DNA of 64,000 nt from Egicoccus sp. AB-alg2 (GCF_041821065.1 NZ_JBGUAX010000003.1:186001-250000); one strand, 5' to 3'; positions 34,700-43,814 are shown, counted from the first letter of the stretch. Notes: generated by a model not told the origin, from the letters alone. Made by a program: numbers and translations.

Positions 34700-35215
34700 G
34701 TGGCCGAGTCGCCTGCGCTCACGCCATCGGGCCCGGACGACGACACCTTCCGGGCGGTGCTCGGCCGCTTCGCCACCGGCGTGAGCGTCATGACGACCGT
34801 GGCGGACGGGGTCCCGCACGGCATGACCGCCAACGCCGTCTCGTCGGTGTCGCTGCACCCGCACCTGGTGCTCGTGTGCGTCGAGCGGGCGACGGTGATG
34901 TCGCAGCGGGTGCGCACCTCCGGGGTCTTCGCGCTCAGCTTCCTGGCCGCCGACCAGGCCGCGCTGTCGGCCTGGTTCGCCGACCCCGACCGTCCGTCGG
35001 ACGCACGCCAGTTCGCCGACGTGCCCTGCCGCACCGAGGCGTCGGGGGCACCCGTGCTGGAGCGCAACGTCGCCTGGCTCGACTGCCGCGTCCACGCGAT
35101 CCACGAGGCCGGCGACCACGACGTCGTCATCGGCGAGGTGCTGGACCTCGGCGTGGGCGGACTCGACGACCCGTTGCTGTACTACGCGTCGGCCTACCGC
35201 CGCCTGCAGGGCTGA
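34700..35215 (+). CDS. Flavin reductase-like FMN-binding protein
   Basis: A 171-residue flavin-reductase-family protein (split-barrel FMN fold) with FATGVSVMTTVADGVPHGMT near residue 22 and the conserved SVSLHPHLVLVCV. Such proteins supply reduced flavin to monooxygenases or act as small oxidoreductases. GTG 34700 gives the usual N-terminus. It is followed 5 bp later by yjbQ. Confidence 0.88.
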   Translation: MAESPALTPSGPDDDTFRAVLGRFATGVSVMTTVADGVPHGMTANAVSSVSLHPHLVLVCVERATVMSQRVRTSGVFALSFLAADQAALSAWFADPDRPSDARQFADVPCRTEASGAPVLERNVAWLDCRVHAIHEAGDHDVVIGEVLDLGVGGLDDPLLYYASAYRRLQG

Positions 35216-35220
35216 TCGTC

Positions 35221-35625
35221 GTGCACACCCGGACCGTCCCCCTCCGCACCGGCGAGCGCCGGATCACCGACGTCACCGGCACCTGCGCCGCGTTCGTGGC
35301 CGAGGTCGGCGGCGACGGCCTGCTGCACGTGTTCCTCCCGCACGCGACCGCCGGACTCGCCCTGCTGGAGACCGGCGCCGGCTCCGACCGCGACCTGGCC
35401 GAACACCTCGACGCCCTGCTGCCACGCGACGACCGCTGGCGTCACGCCCACGGCTCGCCCGGCCACGGCGCCGATCACGTCCTGCCGGCGTTGGTCAGCC
35501 CCTCGCTGGTCGTCCCGGTCGACGACGGCCGCCTCGCCCTCGGGACCTGGCAGTCGATCGTCGTGGTGGACACCAACGCCGACAACCCCGACCGCACCCT
35601 GCGCCTGTCCTTCCTGTCCGGCTGA
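35221..35625 (+). CDS. YjbQ/UPF0047 family protein
   Basis: A 134-residue protein of the YjbQ family (secondary thiamine-phosphate synthase-like). The conserved core HVFLPHATAGLALLETG and HGSPGHGADHVLP with clustered histidines and VVDTNADNPDRTL at the end are typical. The physiological role is unclear; E. coli YjbQ has weak thiamine-phosphate synthase activity. It follows the flavin reductase closely. Confidence 0.87.
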   Translation: MHTRTVPLRTGERRITDVTGTCAAFVAEVGGDGLLHVFLPHATAGLALLETGAGSDRDLAEHLDALLPRDDRWRHAHGSPGHGADHVLPALVSPSLVVPVDDGRLALGTWQSIVVVDTNADNPDRTLRLSFLSG

Positions 35626-35630
35626 CTGCG

Positions 35631-36323
35631 TCAGCGGGACTCGCGCCAGCGCAGCAGCCAGATGCCGCCGGCGAGCAGGCACACGACCGCCGCCAGCACC
35701 GCCTGTGGCAGGTCGACAGGGATCGGCACGTCGGTCGCCTCGGCCAGGACGTGCAGGTCGTTGGTGCGCACCGTCAGCCCGCCGCCGTCGTCCGGGTCGG
35801 CGCGCAGCACGACGCCCTGGATCTCGACCACGTCACCGCGGCGGCCGTGGCGCCCCGGCTCCAGGCCGTCGAGGAACGCGTCGGGGATCCAGACCGCCAG
35901 GCCGCTGTTCGCGCCGCGATGGTCGCCGTGGGCCGGTAGCGGACCGACCTCCAGGGCGTAGTCGTCGTCGTTGACCTGCGTCCAGGCGCCGCCGTCACGG
36001 TGCAGGACGTCCCCGACGAGCTCGCCGACGTAGCGCACGCGCCGGCCGTCGAAGGCGCGGGGGCAGGCGACGATCATCGCGGACGACACCCGGCCGGCGG
36101 GGTCGAACCGCTCGGCCAGGTCCTCGCCCGGGTCGGTGTCCTCGCGTTCGCGCTCGCACCGGACCGGTTCGCCCGCGATCAGCGGCAGGTCGTCCAGCAG
36201 CAGGGCCGGGTCCGTGTCGCGCAGGCTCGCGGCATGCAGCGCGTGCAGCCCGGCGACCAGTACCGCGAGGAGGATCGCCGGGGCTATCAGCAGGCGGGCG
36301 GCCGGGCCGCGAGGGGCGGCCAT
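35631..36323 (-). CDS. Membrane protein with OB-like domain, Trk-associated (copy 2)
   Basis: A 230-residue homologue of the protein at 27588-28307. It has an N-terminal helix (about 10-30), conserved YVGELVGDVLHR, WTQVNDDDYALEVG, GLAVWIPDA and RGDVVEIQGVVLRADPDDGG, and a C-terminal hydrophobic helix. The start overlaps the trkH2 stop (TGATG). Function unknown; the repeated linkage to TrkH is the best clue. Confidence 0.7.
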   Translation of the reverse strand: MAAPRGPAARLLIAPAILLAVLVAGLHALHAASLRDTDPALLLDDLPLIAGEPVRCEREREDTDPGEDLAERFDPAGRVSSAMIVACPRAFDGRRVRYVGELVGDVLHRDGGAWTQVNDDDYALEVGPLPAHGDHRGANSGLAVWIPDAFLDGLEPGRHGRRGDVVEIQGVVLRADPDDGGGLTVRTNDLHVLAEATDVPIPVDLPQAVLAAVVCLLAGGIWLLRWRESR

Positions 36324-37831
36324 CAGCGCCGCCGTCCCAGCAGGGAGATGCCGTAGCCGACGAACGCGAACGCGGCCATGAACTCGAGGCGGCCGAGCCA
36401 CATCTGCAGGATGAACACGACCTGCAGCAGCTTCGGCATGTCGGGACCGGTGATCCCGACGGACAGGCCGACGTTGGCGGTGGCGGAGACGGACTCGAAG
36501 ATCGTCTCCGTGACGTCCCACTCCCCGTAGAGCAGGCCGACGAGCGCGCCCCCGAGGTAGGTCAGCACGTACAGCAGCAGGATGGTGGTGGCCGCGATCA
36601 GCGCCGGGGGTTTCAGGATGCGGCGCTTGCCGGAGTGGTAGGTCGCGACGGTGACGGCCGACTCCGGCTGCAGCAGCCGACGCACCTCGCGCAGCAGGCC
36701 CTTTGCCGTGAGCCCGATGCGCAGCGCCTTGATCCCGCCGGCGGTGGACCCGGCCATCCCGCCCAGTGCCATGGCGACGACGACCGCCCCGGGCGCCAGC
36801 ACACCCCAGTCGGTGACGTAGAGGAGCCCGTTGTTGACCGCGAAGCCGGTCCCGGAATGGGCAGACACCAGCGTGAAGAAGCCCTTACGGAACAGCTCGT
36901 CCGTGCCGCTGTAGGCACCCGAACGGGTCAACCCGTAGACGGCGAGGGCCGTCAGCGCGACCGTGGTGGCGATCAGCGTGCGGACCTCGAGGTTCTTCAC
37001 GAGTTCGTTGCGGCGCCCGGTCCACAGCGCGTAGTGCAGCGCGAACGACATCGTGCCGGCCACCATCAGCACGACCAGCACCAGCTCGACGCTCGCCGCG
37101 TGGTAGTACGCGATCGAGGGCGACATGGGCGTGAAGCCGCCGGTGTCGAAGGCGGCGAAGAACAGGTTGACGGCATGCCACAGGCCGCGCCAGCCGCCGA
37201 TCCCGGAGGCCCACAGACTGGCCAGCAGCGCCACGGTCCCGGCCACGAGGTACGCGGTCGCGATGAGGTAGATGAACCGGGCCGTACGCACCACGCTGGG
37301 GACGATGCGCTCGTCGCGGCCCTCGGCGACGTAGAGGGTGCCGATGCTCGCGCCGCCGGCGGAGAACAGCGACAGCGCCACGATGACGATGCCCTGCCCG
37401 CCCGCGAAGTGCGTGAGATGCCGGTAGAGGTTCATCGAGTAGGACAGGTGGTCGAGGTCCTGCACGACCGACAGCCCCGACGTGGTCAGGCCCGACATCG
37501 CCTCGAACCAGGCGTCGAGGAAGTCGCTGAAGTGGCCCGACAGGAACAGCGGCACCGCCGCCAGGACCGACCCCAGCAGCCAGGCCAGCGCGACGACGAC
37601 GGTTCCGTGCGCCCACGTCAGGTGGGCGCGCGTGCGCAGGCGCCACTCGGCCGCCTGCCACACCGCGGCCGCGACGCCGGCGCCGGTCAGCAGCGCCGTC
37701 GCCGAGTCCCACTCGCCCAGTGGGACCGCGACCGCGAGCGGCAGCGCCATCATCAGCGCCAGGGCCATCGCGACCTTGCCGAGGTAGAAGCCGATGATCC
37801 TGAGGTCGCGGCCGTCGGGACGGAGGAACAT
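36323..37831 (-). CDS. trkH: Trk/Ktr potassium channel subunit TrkH (copy 2)
   Basis: A 502-residue paralogue of TrkH1 with pore-loop segments LTTSGLSVVQD, DTGGFTPM, SAHSGTGFAVNN and SATANVGLSVGIT. There is no trkA in this operon, so it presumably shares the TrkA proteins encoded 6 kb to the left. The pore loops differ from TrkH1 (third loop SGTGF against SAGAQ), so gating or ion choice may differ. Confidence 0.92.
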   Translation of the reverse strand: MFLRPDGRDLRIIGFYLGKVAMALALMMALPLAVAVPLGEWDSATALLTGAGVAAAVWQAAEWRLRTRAHLTWAHGTVVVALAWLLGSVLAAVPLFLSGHFSDFLDAWFEAMSGLTTSGLSVVQDLDHLSYSMNLYRHLTHFAGGQGIVIVALSLFSAGGASIGTLYVAEGRDERIVPSVVRTARFIYLIATAYLVAGTVALLASLWASGIGGWRGLWHAVNLFFAAFDTGGFTPMSPSIAYYHAASVELVLVVLMVAGTMSFALHYALWTGRRNELVKNLEVRTLIATTVALTALAVYGLTRSGAYSGTDELFRKGFFTLVSAHSGTGFAVNNGLLYVTDWGVLAPGAVVVAMALGGMAGSTAGGIKALRIGLTAKGLLREVRRLLQPESAVTVATYHSGKRRILKPPALIAATTILLLYVLTYLGGALVGLLYGEWDVTETIFESVSATANVGLSVGITGPDMPKLLQVVFILQMWLGRLEFMAAFAFVGYGISLLGRRR

Positions 37832-37843
37832 CGGGCCGCCCCG

Positions 37844-37981
37844 TCAGAGCAGCAGGGACGCCGCCCCCGCCAGCACCAGGCCGGCGAGCGCGATCACGGC
37901 CGTCGCCGCCACCACCAGACCCATGCCGAGCAGCGCCTCCCGCCAGCCGGGCGGCTCGTTGCGCGACGTGGCGGGATGCAC
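37844..37981 (-). CDS. 45-residue single-helix membrane protein before trkH2
   Basis: A GTG-initiated ORF of 45 residues with a polar head (HPATSRNEPPGWREA) and one hydrophobic helix (LLGMGLVVAATAVIALAGLV). It begins 29 bp after upp and ends 12 bp before trkH2. It is similar in size, topology and position to the small protein before trkH1, although the sequences differ. Confidence 0.55.
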   Translation of the reverse strand: MHPATSRNEPPGWREALLGMGLVVAATAVIALAGLVLAGAASLLL

Positions 37982-38010
37982 GGCCGGACCCCCGGTGGCG
38001 ACGACGGGGG

Positions 38011-38637
38011 TCAGTGTGGCGTACCGAACAGCCGGTCGCCGAAATCGCCGAGGCCGGGGTTGATGTAGCCGTTGTCGTCGAGTTCCGGGTCGATCGCGGC
38101 GGTCACGATCCGCACGCCCGGGTTCTCGTCGAGGATGCGGTCGACGCCCTGTTGGGTGGCGACGACCGACAGCACCGTCACCTGCTCGGCGCCCTCGGCG
38201 TCCAGGGCCTTGACCGCGTCGGACGCGGAACCGCCGGTGGCCAGCATCGGCTCGAGCACCAGTACCCAGGCGCCGTCCAGCGGTGGCACCTTGAAGTAGT
38301 AGCGGCGAGCCTGGAGCGTCGAGGCGTCGCGTTCGAGGCCGATCATGCCGACCAGCGCGGTCGGCAGGACGTCGTGCACGCCGGCGAGCAGGCCCAGGCC
38401 GGCGCGGAGGACCGGCACGGCCACGATCGTGCGCCCCGGCCCGACCGCGGGGGACGGGCCGAGCGGGGTCTGCACCGTCGAGGTGGCCCCCGGCAGGTCG
38501 GCGACGGCCCGCAGCGCCAGCATGGAGCCCAGCCGCTGGGCGTGGTGACGGAAGTGTTCGGGCGTCGTGCGTTCGTCGCGCAAGGACGCCAGCTGGATGC
38601 CGGCGACCGGGTCGTCGAGGACGGTGACTGCGGACAC
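38011..38637 (-). CDS. upp: Uracil phosphoribosyltransferase
   Basis: A 208-residue salvage enzyme making UMP from uracil and PRPP. The PRPP loop is LEPMLATGGSASDAV (about 128) and the uracil site is NPGLGDFGDRLFGT at the C-terminus. GTG 38637 follows AAGGAAG and gives the standard length. It is upstream of the trkH2 module and possibly co-transcribed with it. Confidence 0.93.
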   Translation of the reverse strand: MSAVTVLDDPVAGIQLASLRDERTTPEHFRHHAQRLGSMLALRAVADLPGATSTVQTPLGPSPAVGPGRTIVAVPVLRAGLGLLAGVHDVLPTALVGMIGLERDASTLQARRYYFKVPPLDGAWVLVLEPMLATGGSASDAVKALDAEGAEQVTVLSVVATQQGVDRILDENPGVRIVTAAIDPELDDNGYINPGLGDFGDRLFGTPH

Positions 38638-38750
38638 GGCGCACTTCCTTGTCGAACGGCTCGGCCGGGAGGAGTGCGCCGCGGGTGGCGCGCCGGCCGG
38701 CGGTAGCCTACGCATGCGCGAGGCACTGCCAACCTGCCGCGGAGGGGTCG

Positions 38751-39761
38751 ATGTCGCTGCGGCCTCGGGGCGCCTGGCGGATCGTGTTCGCCCTGCTGCT
38801 CGTGCTGGCGGGTTGCACCGCCGAGGAACCGGCGCCCGCACCCACCCCGGCGCCGGAGCCGTCGGTGGCCGCCACCGGCCCGTCCGGCGTCCGGGCCGGG
38901 ATCGTCCTGCCTCCGGCCGGTGACGCCAGCGATCCCCAGCTCGCTCAGATCACCGCGGCCATGCGTCCGCTGCAGGCGGCACTGCCCGACCTGGTGACGC
39001 AACTGCGGCCGATCACGCCCGACGGTCCCGAGTTCGTCGGTGACGTCGCCCGGTTGCTCGTCGATCGTGGCACCGACCTGGTCTGCGTGGTCGGTAGCGA
39101 CGGGGTGCGCGTCACCAACCAGCTGGCCGCACGGCATCCGGAGCTGCGTTTCTGCGCCGTCCCCACCGGGGGCAACGAGGTGCCCGACAACGTCCGCATC
39201 GTCGACGTGCGGCTCGAGGAGCTCGGCCACGTGGTCGGCGTGGCGGCCGCCGAAGCGGCCGGCGACGCTCCGGTCGCGCTCGTGCTGGCGCCCGACCGAC
39301 TGGGCTACCAGCGCTTCCGCGACGGGCTACGCGCCGGCGCCGGTGACACCGAGCTGCTCGAGGCGTACCCGAAGTCGAGCGAGGAGGCGCAGGCCGCCGT
39401 CGCCGCGGCGATCGACGAGGGTGCCGAGGTGCTCGTGCTGGACGTCGGCTGGCGGCCCGCCGAACTCCTCGAGGTCGCCCAGGACGCCGGTCTGGCGCTG
39501 GCGGCACCCCTGCCCGCCCTGGCCGGCGACCGTCTGCAGGCCGCCACCGTGCTGGCCTGGTCCGTGCGGTGGGAGCTGGCGCTCGGGCCGGTCGTGCAGC
39601 GGCTGGCCGACGACGACGTCGAGGTGCCGGACGCCGTGGGGCTGGCCGACGAGGCCTTCGTGCTGACGCCCGGCCCACAGGGGGCACGCGGGCCGCTGGA
39701 CCGCGCGGTCGCGGAGCTGCGGGACGGTGACCGCCAGGCGGTCCCACCGCGCGAGGAGTGA
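38751..39761 (+). CDS. BMP/PnrA-like substrate-binding lipoprotein
   Basis: A 336-residue lipoprotein with signal peptide and lipobox LVLAGCTAEE (Cys about 22), a proline/alanine linker and a type-1 periplasmic binding fold (VRAGIVLPPAGDA to VVQRLADDDVEVPDAV). The order of segments resembles the BMP family of nucleoside-binding lipoproteins, but no ABC transporter genes are next to it. It may be an orphan receptor. GGAGGGG precedes the ATG. Confidence 0.75.
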   Translation: MSLRPRGAWRIVFALLLVLAGCTAEEPAPAPTPAPEPSVAATGPSGVRAGIVLPPAGDASDPQLAQITAAMRPLQAALPDLVTQLRPITPDGPEFVGDVARLLVDRGTDLVCVVGSDGVRVTNQLAARHPELRFCAVPTGGNEVPDNVRIVDVRLEELGHVVGVAAAEAAGDAPVALVLAPDRLGYQRFRDGLRAGAGDTELLEAYPKSSEEAQAAVAAAIDEGAEVLVLDVGWRPAELLEVAQDAGLALAAPLPALAGDRLQAATVLAWSVRWELALGPVVQRLADDDVEVPDAVGLADEAFVLTPGPQGARGPLDRAVAELRDGDRQAVPPREE

Positions 39762-39870
39762 GGAACCGGCGCGGGGAGGAGCCTTGGCCGCCGGGGCACG
39801 GGGACGCCACTCCGGATCGGCTCTACGATGCGCCTCCCCGCTGTCACCTTCCCACCTCTTAGAGGCTCTC

Positions 39871-41307
39871 GTGCGTCGTGCCAAGATCGTCGCCACCCTG
39901 GGTCCCGCCCTGGACGACCCCGACCGTCTGCGTGCCGCCCTCGCGGCCGGCGTCGACGTGGTCCGACTCAACTTCTCCCACGGGACCAAGGAGGACCACC
40001 AGCGTCGCCTCGACCGCGTCCACGCGCTGGCGGCCGAGGTGGGCCGCAACGTGGGCAGCCTCGGCGACCTGCAGGGCCCGAAGATCCGGCTGGGCATCGT
40101 CCCGGACGACGGCGTCCTGCTCGACGACGGCGGCGAGGTCGTCCTGGTCAGCGGTGTGGAGACGCTGGAGCGCTACGACGACGGCGACGGCACCCCGGTC
40201 CTGCCGGTCGTGTACGAGCACCTCGCCGAGGACGTCGACCCCGGGGCGCTGATCCTGATGGACGACGGCCTGCTGCGCCTGGTCGTCTCGCGCGTCGACG
40301 GCGACCGGGTCCACGCCCGGGTCGTGGCCGGCGGTCCGGCCAAGTCACGCAAGGGCGTGAACCTGCCGGGCGTGGCCGTGTCGGCGAAGTCGCTCACCGA
40401 CAAGGACCGTGAGGACGTCGCGACCATGGTCGAGATCGGCGTCGACTGGGTCGCCCTGTCGTTCGTGCGCCGACCCGAGGACGTCCGCGAGGTCCGCGAA
40501 CTGATCCGCCGTCACGGCGGCCAGCAGCCGATCGTGGCCAAGCTCGAGCGTCCCGAGGCGCTCGACAACCTCGAGGACATCATCAAGGAGACCGACGCCG
40601 TCATGGTCGCCCGCGGCGACCTCGGCGTGGAGGTCGGGCCGGAGCGGGTGCCGGCGATCCAGAAGGAGATGATCGACCTCGCCAACCGGTACAGCAAGCC
40701 GGTGATCACGGCGACGGAGATGCTCGACTCCATGATCCGCAACCCGCGGCCGACCCGTGCGGAGGCCTCGGACGTCGCCAACGCCATCTTCGACGGCACG
40801 GACGCGGTGATGCTGTCGGGCGAGACCGCGGCCGGCCGCTTCCCGGTCGAGGCGGTACGCACCATGGCCCGCATCATCGAGGTCGCCGAGGCCGCGTCCG
40901 AGCGGCTGCACCCCATCGAACCGGTGACCGGCCAGGTGCTGGGCCGCGTCGTCGCCAAGGCCGCCAAGCAGGTCGCGGACGACGTCGACGCCACCGCGAT
41001 CCTGGTGTTCAGCTTCTCCGGCCAGTCCGTGCAGCTGGTCTCCAAGTTCCGGCCTACCCAGCCCATCATCGGGTTGACGACCGAGGATGCGACGGTGCGG
41101 CGCCTCGCGCTCATGTGGGGCACCAGTGGCGCGGTCGTGCCGATGAAGGACCACTCCCGGGACCTGATCCTCGCCGCCGAGGAGATCTGCCTGGAACGCG
41201 GCTACGGCGTGCGCGGGGACACGATCGTGATCGTGTCCGGCATCCCCGGTGGTCACGGGGGCACCAACCGCGTCATGGTCCACCGCATCGGCCAGGCGCC
41301 CGACTAG
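39871..41307 (+). CDS. pyk: Pyruvate kinase
   Basis: A 478-residue glycolytic enzyme (PEP + ADP to pyruvate + ATP). Substrate and metal segments include VRLNFSHGTKED, LQGPKIRLG, GVNLPGVAVSAKSLT, AVMVARGDLGVE and ITATEMLDSM; the C-terminal regulatory domain is complete (TNRVMVHRIG). GTG 39871 follows AGAGG. The gene overlaps no other. Confidence 0.96.
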   Translation: MRRAKIVATLGPALDDPDRLRAALAAGVDVVRLNFSHGTKEDHQRRLDRVHALAAEVGRNVGSLGDLQGPKIRLGIVPDDGVLLDDGGEVVLVSGVETLERYDDGDGTPVLPVVYEHLAEDVDPGALILMDDGLLRLVVSRVDGDRVHARVVAGGPAKSRKGVNLPGVAVSAKSLTDKDREDVATMVEIGVDWVALSFVRRPEDVREVRELIRRHGGQQPIVAKLERPEALDNLEDIIKETDAVMVARGDLGVEVGPERVPAIQKEMIDLANRYSKPVITATEMLDSMIRNPRPTRAEASDVANAIFDGTDAVMLSGETAAGRFPVEAVRTMARIIEVAEAASERLHPIEPVTGQVLGRVVAKAAKQVADDVDATAILVFSFSGQSVQLVSKFRPTQPIIGLTTEDATVRRLALMWGTSGAVVPMKDHSRDLILAAEEICLERGYGVRGDTIVIVSGIPGGHGGTNRVMVHRIGQAPD

Positions 41308-41311
41308 CACG

Positions 41312-42385
41312 GTGGGGAAGCCTGGCCCGGGGTCGCCGTCCCGAGCCCCGGCCGCGGGGCCGACCTCGCCTGCCACGCGGGCCGACGCCGGCAGGAGGTC
41401 GTGGACGCGGCGTCGCCCGGCGCTGCGCGCCGCGGCCGGGGTCTATGCGCTGTTCACGCTCGCCGCGCTCGCCCTCTGGCTCGTCGTCGGTGACACCCCG
41501 TGGACGGCGCTGGTCAACCTGGCGACGTTCTGGTGGGCGCTGCCGGCCGTGGGATTGCTGCTGATCGCGCTGGTGTCGCGCGACCTGCGGGCGTTGCTGT
41601 GGCTGGCGGTACCCGCGGGACTGTGGGTTTGGGCCTACGGCACCGCGTTCGTCTCGGCGTCGCCGGACCTGGCCGCCGACCTGCGGATCGCGAGCTTCAA
41701 CACGTTCGTCCACGTCGATGGCGAGCAGCACGTGCTCGACCTCGTCGCGGAAGCGGACCCCGACGTGCTGGTGCTGCAGGAGGTCTTCCCGCCGCGACAG
41801 GTGGTGCTGGAGCAGGCGCTGGCGGACGTGCTGCCCCACCATCACGTCGAACAGAGCCCGGGCGTCGGCGGGGTGGGAGTGTGGTCGCGGCACCCGATCA
41901 CCGACGTCCGCCTGGTCGACGAGGCGTCGGAGGTGTCGCGCACGACCTTCGTGGTGACGCTGGACGTCGCCGGGGAGCCGGTCCAGGTCGTGCCCGCCCA
42001 CCTGATCTCGCCGTGCCCGCGCTGTGGCGCCTCGATCCTCGAACGTCTGGAGCTGGAGGGCGACGTACGCCGCGCGGAGATCGGCAACGTCCTGGACGCC
42101 TTGGCCGACGACGTCCCGGTGGTGCTGGCCGGCGACCTCAACTCCAACGAGCGGTCGGTCGCCTACCGCCGTCTGGCCGCGGCCGATTTCCGCGACCCCC
42201 AACGGGAGGTCGGGGAGGGCATGGGGTTCACCTGGCCGGCCGACCGGAGCGTGCCCGCGGTGCTTCGCATCGACTGGATACTGGTACGTGACCTGGAACC
42301 GGTGGCCGCGTGGGTCGGCGAGGGGCGCGGCTCGGACCACCGGCCCGTCGTCGTCGACGTCGCCTTCCCGGCACAGGAGGACTGA
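41312..42385 (+). CDS. Membrane-anchored endonuclease/exonuclease/phosphatase family protein
   Basis: A 357-residue protein with three hydrophobic helices near the N-terminus (about 40-125) and a C-terminal EEP phosphoesterase domain: IASFNTFVH, VLVLQEVFPP, VVLAGDLNSNE and GSDHRPVVVDV supply the metal and catalytic residues. The catalytic domain is expected outside the membrane. Substrates in the superfamily range from nucleic acids to phospholipids. The start (GTG 41312, 5 bp after pyk) is uncertain. Confidence 0.85.
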   Translation: MGKPGPGSPSRAPAAGPTSPATRADAGRRSWTRRRPALRAAAGVYALFTLAALALWLVVGDTPWTALVNLATFWWALPAVGLLLIALVSRDLRALLWLAVPAGLWVWAYGTAFVSASPDLAADLRIASFNTFVHVDGEQHVLDLVAEADPDVLVLQEVFPPRQVVLEQALADVLPHHHVEQSPGVGGVGVWSRHPITDVRLVDEASEVSRTTFVVTLDVAGEPVQVVPAHLISPCPRCGASILERLELEGDVRRAEIGNVLDALADDVPVVLAGDLNSNERSVAYRRLAAADFRDPQREVGEGMGFTWPADRSVPAVLRIDWILVRDLEPVAAWVGEGRGSDHRPVVVDVAFPAQED

Positions 42386-42389
42386 TCCG

Positions 42390-42761
42390 GTGGATGTGCC
42401 GTCCCAACTGGTAGACGAGCACTACTGCCTGCTGTCGACCCAGGGCCGGGTGACCGCCCGGCGGCACACGGCCGAGCTGTGGTTCGTCCCGGCCGAAGGC
42501 GGCGTCTACCTCATGTCCGGCTCCGGCGGCCTGACCCAGTGGTGTCTCAACCTGCAGTCGGAGGAGCAGGGGGTGCTGCGCATCGACGACCACGCCTGGC
42601 TCGGCCGCGCGTCGTTCCTGCAGCGTGACGACGAGCGGCGCGAGCGGGCCCTGCGCGCGTTCCACGACAAGTACGACCCGCCGGGCAAGGACCGCTTCGA
42701 GCCCTGGATGCGCAACGCCACCGTGCTCACGCTGGTGCTCACCCGGCAGCTGGAACCCTGA
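42390..42761 (+). CDS. Small PNPOx/Ddn-like split-barrel protein
   Basis: A 123-residue protein resembling the split-barrel flavin/F420-binding superfamily that includes Ddn-type nitroreductases: the run GRVTARRHTAELWFVPAEGG followed by VYLMSGSGG and a tryptophan-containing segment. Cofactor choice cannot be read from sequence. GTG 42390 is 4 bp after the previous stop. Its stop coincides with the proposed start of the next gene. Confidence 0.6.
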   Translation: MDVPSQLVDEHYCLLSTQGRVTARRHTAELWFVPAEGGVYLMSGSGGLTQWCLNLQSEEQGVLRIDDHAWLGRASFLQRDDERRERALRAFHDKYDPPGKDRFEPWMRNATVLTLVLTRQLEP

Positions 42762-43096
42762 CCGGCGCCCCGCCGCCGCTGCCGCCGGGCGGACACCCCG
42801 AGCCGCCCGCGGCGCTGACGCCGTTCCAGCAGGCGGTCGTCGAGCTCGTGCGCCACCTGGCTCCCGGCGAGGTGCTGACCTACGCGGATGTCGCGGCGGA
42901 GGTGGGGCGGCCCGGCAGCGCACAGGCCGTCGCCAACGTGCTGCGCCGCGTCCCCGGCCTGCCGTGGTGGCGGGTCGTGCCATCCACCGGCCGGCTGTAC
43001 CGCACCCACGCGCCCGTCCAGGCGCCCCTGCTCCGGGCCGAGGGGGTCGACGTCGACGACCGCCGCGTCCGCCCGAGTCACGACCAGTCGCGGTAA
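42758..43096 (+). CDS. Alkyltransferase-like (ATL) DNA-repair protein
   Basis: A MGMT-fold DNA-binding protein: TPFQQAVVELV, GEVLTYADVAAEVGRPGSAQ and LPWWRVVPSTGRLYR. The methyl-accepting cysteine of the PCHRV motif is replaced (PWWRV), as in ATL proteins, which bind O6-alkylguanine and hand it to nucleotide excision repair instead of repairing it. The domain begins before the first ATG/GTG/TTG (GTG 42848). The only upstream option in frame is CTG 42758, overlapping the previous stop, so the start is uncertain. The end overlaps the convergent gene by 19 bp. Confidence 0.7.
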   Translation: MTGAPPPLPPGGHPEPPAALTPFQQAVVELVRHLAPGEVLTYADVAAEVGRPGSAQAVANVLRRVPGLPWWRVVPSTGRLYRTHAPVQAPLLRAEGVDVDDRRVRPSHDQSR

Positions 43097-43731
43097 CCGG
43101 CCGGCGCCCGACGGGCGAGGGCCAGCTCTGGCAGGTTGCTGGTCGCCAGCACCACCAGCCCGGCCGTCGGCGAGCCCCACGCCGCCAGTCCCGCCCCGAG
43201 CATCGCGGCGATGGTGACGAGGTAGCCGGCCACCACCCAGCGGAACAGGCCGGGCGGCGGCGGGCGGCGCCAGCGCTGCGCCCGCTGGGCGTGGCCGACC
43301 AGCGCCAGGAACAGGGCGAGGAGCGCGACGAACGCGGCCACGAACAGCAGCACGGCCGCCCGGTTCGTCGGATGGCGACCGAGCAGGCCGGTCGGGAATG
43401 GCACCAGTGCGACGACGCCCAGCAGCGCGAGGTCGAGGGCCACGAGGGTCCGGTCCGTGGCCGCCAGCCTGGCGAAGAGCTTGTGATGCTGCCACCAGAC
43501 GTTGGCGACCAGGGCGAAGGCGAGGAAGAAGACGGCGATCCGGGGTGCGAGCGAGGCGAGTTCCGCCCCCAGGCGTTCGGCGGGGACGTCGGGCACCTCG
43601 ATGCCCAGGACCAGCAGGGTCATCGCGATGGCGAAGACGGCATCGCTGAGGTTGACCACCCGGGCGAACTCGACCGTCTCACGGGTGTGGACGCCCGCGC
43701 CCACGTCCCGTTCGGTCGTGACGGCGGCCAT
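43078..43731 (-). CDS. TMEM175-family potassium channel homologue
   Basis: A 217-residue membrane protein with about six helices. The first helix carries the signature RVVNLSDAVFAIAMTLLVLG of bacterial TMEM175 (DUF1211) channels, which conduct potassium. It is a third type of potassium-related protein in this window besides the two TrkH. ATG 43731. Confidence 0.85.
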   Translation of the reverse strand: MAAVTTERDVGAGVHTRETVEFARVVNLSDAVFAIAMTLLVLGIEVPDVPAERLGAELASLAPRIAVFFLAFALVANVWWQHHKLFARLAATDRTLVALDLALLGVVALVPFPTGLLGRHPTNRAAVLLFVAAFVALLALFLALVGHAQRAQRWRRPPPPGLFRWVVAGYLVTIAAMLGAGLAAWGSPTAGLVVLATSNLPELALARRAPAGYRDWS

Positions 43732-43814
43732 GGTCTCCTCGACGGCTCCGTTCCGCCCAGCGTGGCGGATGCCGGGCGGTGGCCGCAGAGGCCTTGGTCC
43801 CCGGACGGCAGGGC

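Noticed and set aside
42848-43096. Annotating the ATL protein from GTG 42848
   Set aside because: This would cut off the first helix of the domain (TPFQQAVVELV), which is in frame upstream. It is kept only as an alternative.
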